From NCBI GenBank assembly GCA_028715225.1, contig JAQUSH010000034.1, positions 1 to 7,273 on the forward strand: a stretch of 7,273 bases of DNA. The letters are read 5' to 3'. This DNA is from Candidatus Aenigmatarchaeota archaeon (GTDB taxonomy: Archaea; Aenigmatarchaeota; Aenigmatarchaeia; Aenigmatarchaeales; Aenigmatarchaeaceae). The position numbers and the translations under genes were made by a program. The notes under the pieces are model-generated. The model was not told where the DNA came from. It made no database searches and saw only the letters and a program-made list of their open reading frames with translations. Shown one piece after another: positions 5,019 to 7,273 of the stretch. Each line of letters starts with the position of its first letter. Position 1 is the first letter of the stretch.

Positions 5019-6734
5019 ATGATAAGACAGCCGATAGTCTGCATCTTAGGACACGTCGATCATGGTAAGACGACTTTGCTAGACAAGATTAGAGAAACCT
5101 TAGTCGTAGACAAAGAAGCAGGAGGAATAACACAAGCAATAGGAGCAACACAAGTTCCGATAGAAACTGTAAAAAAAGTAGTAGGTTCTCTTTTAGAAAA
5201 ATTAAAAATAGAAATTACTATTCCAGGATTATTGATTATTGATACACCAGGTCATGAAGCATTCTGTTCTTTAAGAAAGAGAGGAGGAAGTTGTGCAGAT
5301 ATTGCAGTTTTAGTAATTGATATAAATGAAGGATTCAAGCCTCAGACAGATGAATCATTAAATTTTCTAAAGCAATTCAAAACACCTTTCTTGGTTGCTG
5401 AAAACAAGATAGACAGGATAGAAGGATGGTCTAAACATCCAGGAGAAACATTCTCAGAATCTTACAACAAACAGCCTGAATGGGTTAGACAACGTTATGA
5501 CGAGTTGCACTACAAATTAGTCGGGCAATTGTCAGAGCGCGGTTTTGAAGCTGAACGTTATGATAAGGTAGAAGATTTTAAGAAAACAGTAGCAATGGTT
5601 CCGTGTTCTGGAATAACAGGTGAAGGCGTACCAGAATTGCTTATGATTCTTACAGGTTTGTCTCAACAATTCTTAAAAAAGGAATTAGAGGTAACAGGAG
5701 GAACTGGCCGCGGTTCAATATTAGAAGTAAAAGAAGTAAAAGGACTAGGGATGACAATAGATGTTATTCTTTTTGACGGCGAAATAAAGAAAGGTGATTG
5801 GCTGGTAATCGGTGGAAAAGAACCAATTGTTACAAAGATCAAAGCTTTGCTCAGACCTCCAGCACTTCGTGAGATGCGTGTAGAAAGACAGTTTGAGCCA
5901 ACTGACCGAGTCAGCGCTGCAGCTGGAGTTAAAATAAGTGCTCCGGATTTGGACAGAGCAGTTGCCGGAAGCCCGGTAGCAGCTGTTTCTGATGAAAAAG
6001 ACATAGAAAAGATAAAGCAGGAGCTTATGGAATCTGTTGAAGAAATAGAGTTTGAGACACAAGGCGACGGAGTTATAATCAAAGCAGACAACTTAGGAAG
6101 CCTTGAGGCTTTGATACATATTCTGAAACAGAAAAACATACCAATCAAAAGAGCTGAAGTAGGTTCGATACTCAGAAGAGACATCATTGAGATTGAAACT
6201 GTGAAAGATCCGTTAAAGAGAACAATAATAGCTTTTAATGTTCCGCTAGATTCTGATGTTGAAAAAGAGGCAAAAGACAGAAACATCAAGATAATCAGAA
6301 GCGATATTATTTACAAATTATTTGATGAATATGATGCATTCCTGAAAGAAGGATACGAGAAACTGAAACAGGAGAAACTATCTGAGATAACAAGACCAGC
6401 TAAGATCAAATTGCTTAGAGGAATGGTGTTTCATGCAACTGATCCGGTTGTTGTTGGTGTTGAAGTTTTGGACGGTGTGCTCAGAGCAGGAGCTAAGCTG
6501 CAAAAGAACGGCAAAGAGATTGGAATCGTTAAAGCTTTGCAGTCTGAGAATGTATCTATAGAACAAGCTAAGCGCGGTGAGCGAGTGGCTGTGTCTATTG
6601 AAGGTCCAACGATCGGACGCCAGATTAAAGAAGACGATGAATTATCTACTGTTATAACTAAAGAAGATATTAAGATTCTTGAAGAATTAGGAATGAAAGA
6701 CGAAGCTGAGTTTGCTAAAGAAATCCTAAAGTAA
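5019..6734 (+). CDS. infB: Translation initiation factor aIF5B
   Basis: This is archaeal IF5B, the GTPase that joins ribosomal subunits and places initiator tRNA during translation initiation in the cytoplasm. The product is 571 residues, close to the usual archaeal length of about 600, with no bacterial IF2 N-terminal extension and no intein. The G domain (about 1-225) shows G1 G11-H-V-D-H-G-K17-T-T, switch I G-G-I-T38-Q-A-I-G, G3 D75-T-P-G-H79, G4 N129-K-I-D132 and G5 S197-G-I-T200-G-E-G. His79 is the expected catalytic histidine. In G5 the second residue is Gly where Ala is usual, a mild change. Domain II (about 228-330), domain III (about 345-430), the linking helix (about 435-455) and domain IV (about 458-571, initiator tRNA contact) follow. 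I chose ATG 5019 over TTG 5010 because of the TATA box spacing. It appears to be transcribed alone. Confidence 0.98.
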   Translation: MIRQPIVCILGHVDHGKTTLLDKIRETLVVDKEAGGITQAIGATQVPIETVKKVVGSLLEKLKIEITIPGLLIIDTPGHEAFCSLRKRGGSCADIAVLVIDINEGFKPQTDESLNFLKQFKTPFLVAENKIDRIEGWSKHPGETFSESYNKQPEWVRQRYDELHYKLVGQLSERGFEAERYDKVEDFKKTVAMVPCSGITGEGVPELLMILTGLSQQFLKKELEVTGGTGRGSILEVKEVKGLGMTIDVILFDGEIKKGDWLVIGGKEPIVTKIKALLRPPALREMRVERQFEPTDRVSAAAGVKISAPDLDRAVAGSPVAAVSDEKDIEKIKQELMESVEEIEFETQGDGVIIKADNLGSLEALIHILKQKNIPIKRAEVGSILRRDIIEIETVKDPLKRTIIAFNVPLDSDVEKEAKDRNIKIIRSDIIYKLFDEYDAFLKEGYEKLKQEKLSEITRPAKIKLLRGMVFHATDPVVVGVEVLDGVLRAGAKLQKNGKEIGIVKALQSENVSIEQAKRGERVAVSIEGPTIGRQIKEDDELSTVITKEDIKILEELGMKDEAEFAKEILK

Positions 6735-6738
6735 TGTA

Positions 6739-6746
6739 TTTAAATA
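6739..6746 (+). promoter_or_regulatory. TATA box of the last gene
   Basis: The octamer TTTAAATA begins 4 nt after the infB stop, with its centre 26.5 nt before the ATG at 6769. This predicts a leaderless transcript independent of infB. Confidence 0.75.
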
Positions 6747-6768
6747 CTTATCGGTAGTAATAAATATT

Positions 6769-7242
6769 ATGTATAAAACATGTTTGATTACTAACGTCGT
6801 GACACAAGTAGATAGAGATATTGGACGTGAACACAGATTCCCTTTACATCATAATGGATATAGTATTAATGGAGACGTTATAATTGCAGATGGATATTTT
6901 TATTTTCCTGATTCTTTTGATCATAAAGAAGGAATAAAGTGGTATCCTCAAAATGATATAAAAAATTTGTTACCTCAAATTGAATATTTAAAAAAGGCAT
7001 TATTGAAATTAAAAAAAGATAATATAAATATAAGAAATGGATTTAGATTAGAAGCATTATATTCTAGTGGTAGAAAAAATGGAATGGTTGGAACGATAAT
7101 AGATAAAAAAGAATTAACTATTTCAGAAGTTGAAAAAACAGCTAAATCACTTGTTAGAAGAGTTGCAAATGAAGATCATGAATATTTCTTAAGAATATTA
7201 GGAAAAAATGAAAAGAAAGTTGAAAAGAACTGGTTAGAATAA
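6769..7242 (+). CDS. Unknown protein (157 aa), very A-rich gene
   Basis: I do not recognise a family. The 157-residue product is basic and soluble-looking. The N-terminal half (1-60) is rich in Tyr, His, Asp and aromatic residues with likely beta strands (for example D-V-I-I-A-D-G-Y-F-Y-F at about 36-46). A Lys/Leu-rich helix, possibly a coiled coil, runs at about 64-85. A middle Gly/Arg section (90-110) leads to a helical C-terminus (115-157) rich in Glu and Lys. There is no signal peptide or membrane segment and no cysteine pair. The ATG follows a consensus TATA box at leaderless spacing, so it is a separate unit from infB. Base use is extreme: counted directly, 6961-7020 has 10 G/C of 60, with AAA, ATA and AAT codons dominating. 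Rapid evolution or a horizontally acquired origin is possible. Confidence 0.7.
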   Translation: MYKTCLITNVVTQVDRDIGREHRFPLHHNGYSINGDVIIADGYFYFPDSFDHKEGIKWYPQNDIKNLLPQIEYLKKALLKLKKDNINIRNGFRLEALYSSGRKNGMVGTIIDKKELTISEVEKTAKSLVRRVANEDHEYFLRILGKNEKKVEKNWLE

Positions 7243-7273
7243 AGAAAAGCCTAGAATTTAGCAATTTGCCACA

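Noticed and set aside
5663..6289. Long minus-strand open frame (208 codons) inside infB
   Set aside because: It lies wholly antisense to the well-conserved infB coding region, its Ser/Ile/Phe-rich composition is what the complement of Glu/Lys/Ala codons gives, and it has no promoter.
1..7273. CRISPR array, tRNA, rRNA, insertion sequence or terminal inverted repeats
   Set aside because: I looked for regularly spaced repeats, T-loop/anticodon arrangements and transposase-like proteins with flanking inverted repeats and saw none; the only notable repeat is the 14-nt pair around the NYN gene.

Overview
The window most likely comes from a small-genome archaeon, plausibly a DPANN-type lineage (Woesearchaeota/Pacearchaeota-like). 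Three things support this. The one core gene encodes archaeal-type translation initiation factor aIF5B, about 570 residues with no bacterial IF2 N-terminal extension. Almost every gene has its own archaeal TATA box. In seven genes the box centre lies 25.5-26.5 nt before the A of the ATG, so those mRNAs should be leaderless. The DNA is mostly AT-rich and the proteins are short and largely unrecognisable. The lineage is an inference; only 'archaeon' is firm.

Layout. Positions 3-197 hold the C-terminal end of an unknown protein with a CxxC...HxxC zinc-knuckle-like motif. Positions 229-1851 carry three plus-strand genes: an unknown charged helical protein (215 aa), a half-size (six-helix) MFS-like membrane protein, and a second unknown protein (107 aa). 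The two unknowns share a helical motif ending in ILR...[YF]P[KR]. A TPR-repeat protein follows (1896-3020). It is the only complete gene preceded by a Shine-Dalgarno-like site instead of a good TATA box, and its interior is far more GC-rich than the rest of the window. A convergent unknown gene occupies 3055-3729 on the minus strand. Its promoter is back to back with that of a 60-aa CxxC protein (3824-4006), which is followed by a 43-aa protein (4059-4190). A NYN/PIN-like (LabA/DUF88) ribonuclease gene on the minus strand (4297-4860) is divergent from infB (5019-6734). A final unknown, very A-rich gene (6769-7242) lies downstream of infB.

How the parts fit. Only aIF5B (ribosomal subunit joining), the NYN protein (probable RNA cleavage), the MFS-like protein (transport) and the TPR protein (protein-protein scaffold) can be given roles. 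Most genes look like independent transcription units; the 107-aa gene and the TPR gene may form a two-gene operon. I found no convincing multi-gene system, CRISPR array, tRNA, rRNA or insertion sequence. The most unusual signals are the motif shared by the proteins either side of the MFS gene, and a GC-rich 14-nt direct repeat flanking the NYN gene. One copy of that repeat is embedded in a UUCG-capped hairpin and the other in a 21-codon remnant-like reading frame with no start codon. No gene-free stretch exceeds about 160 nt.
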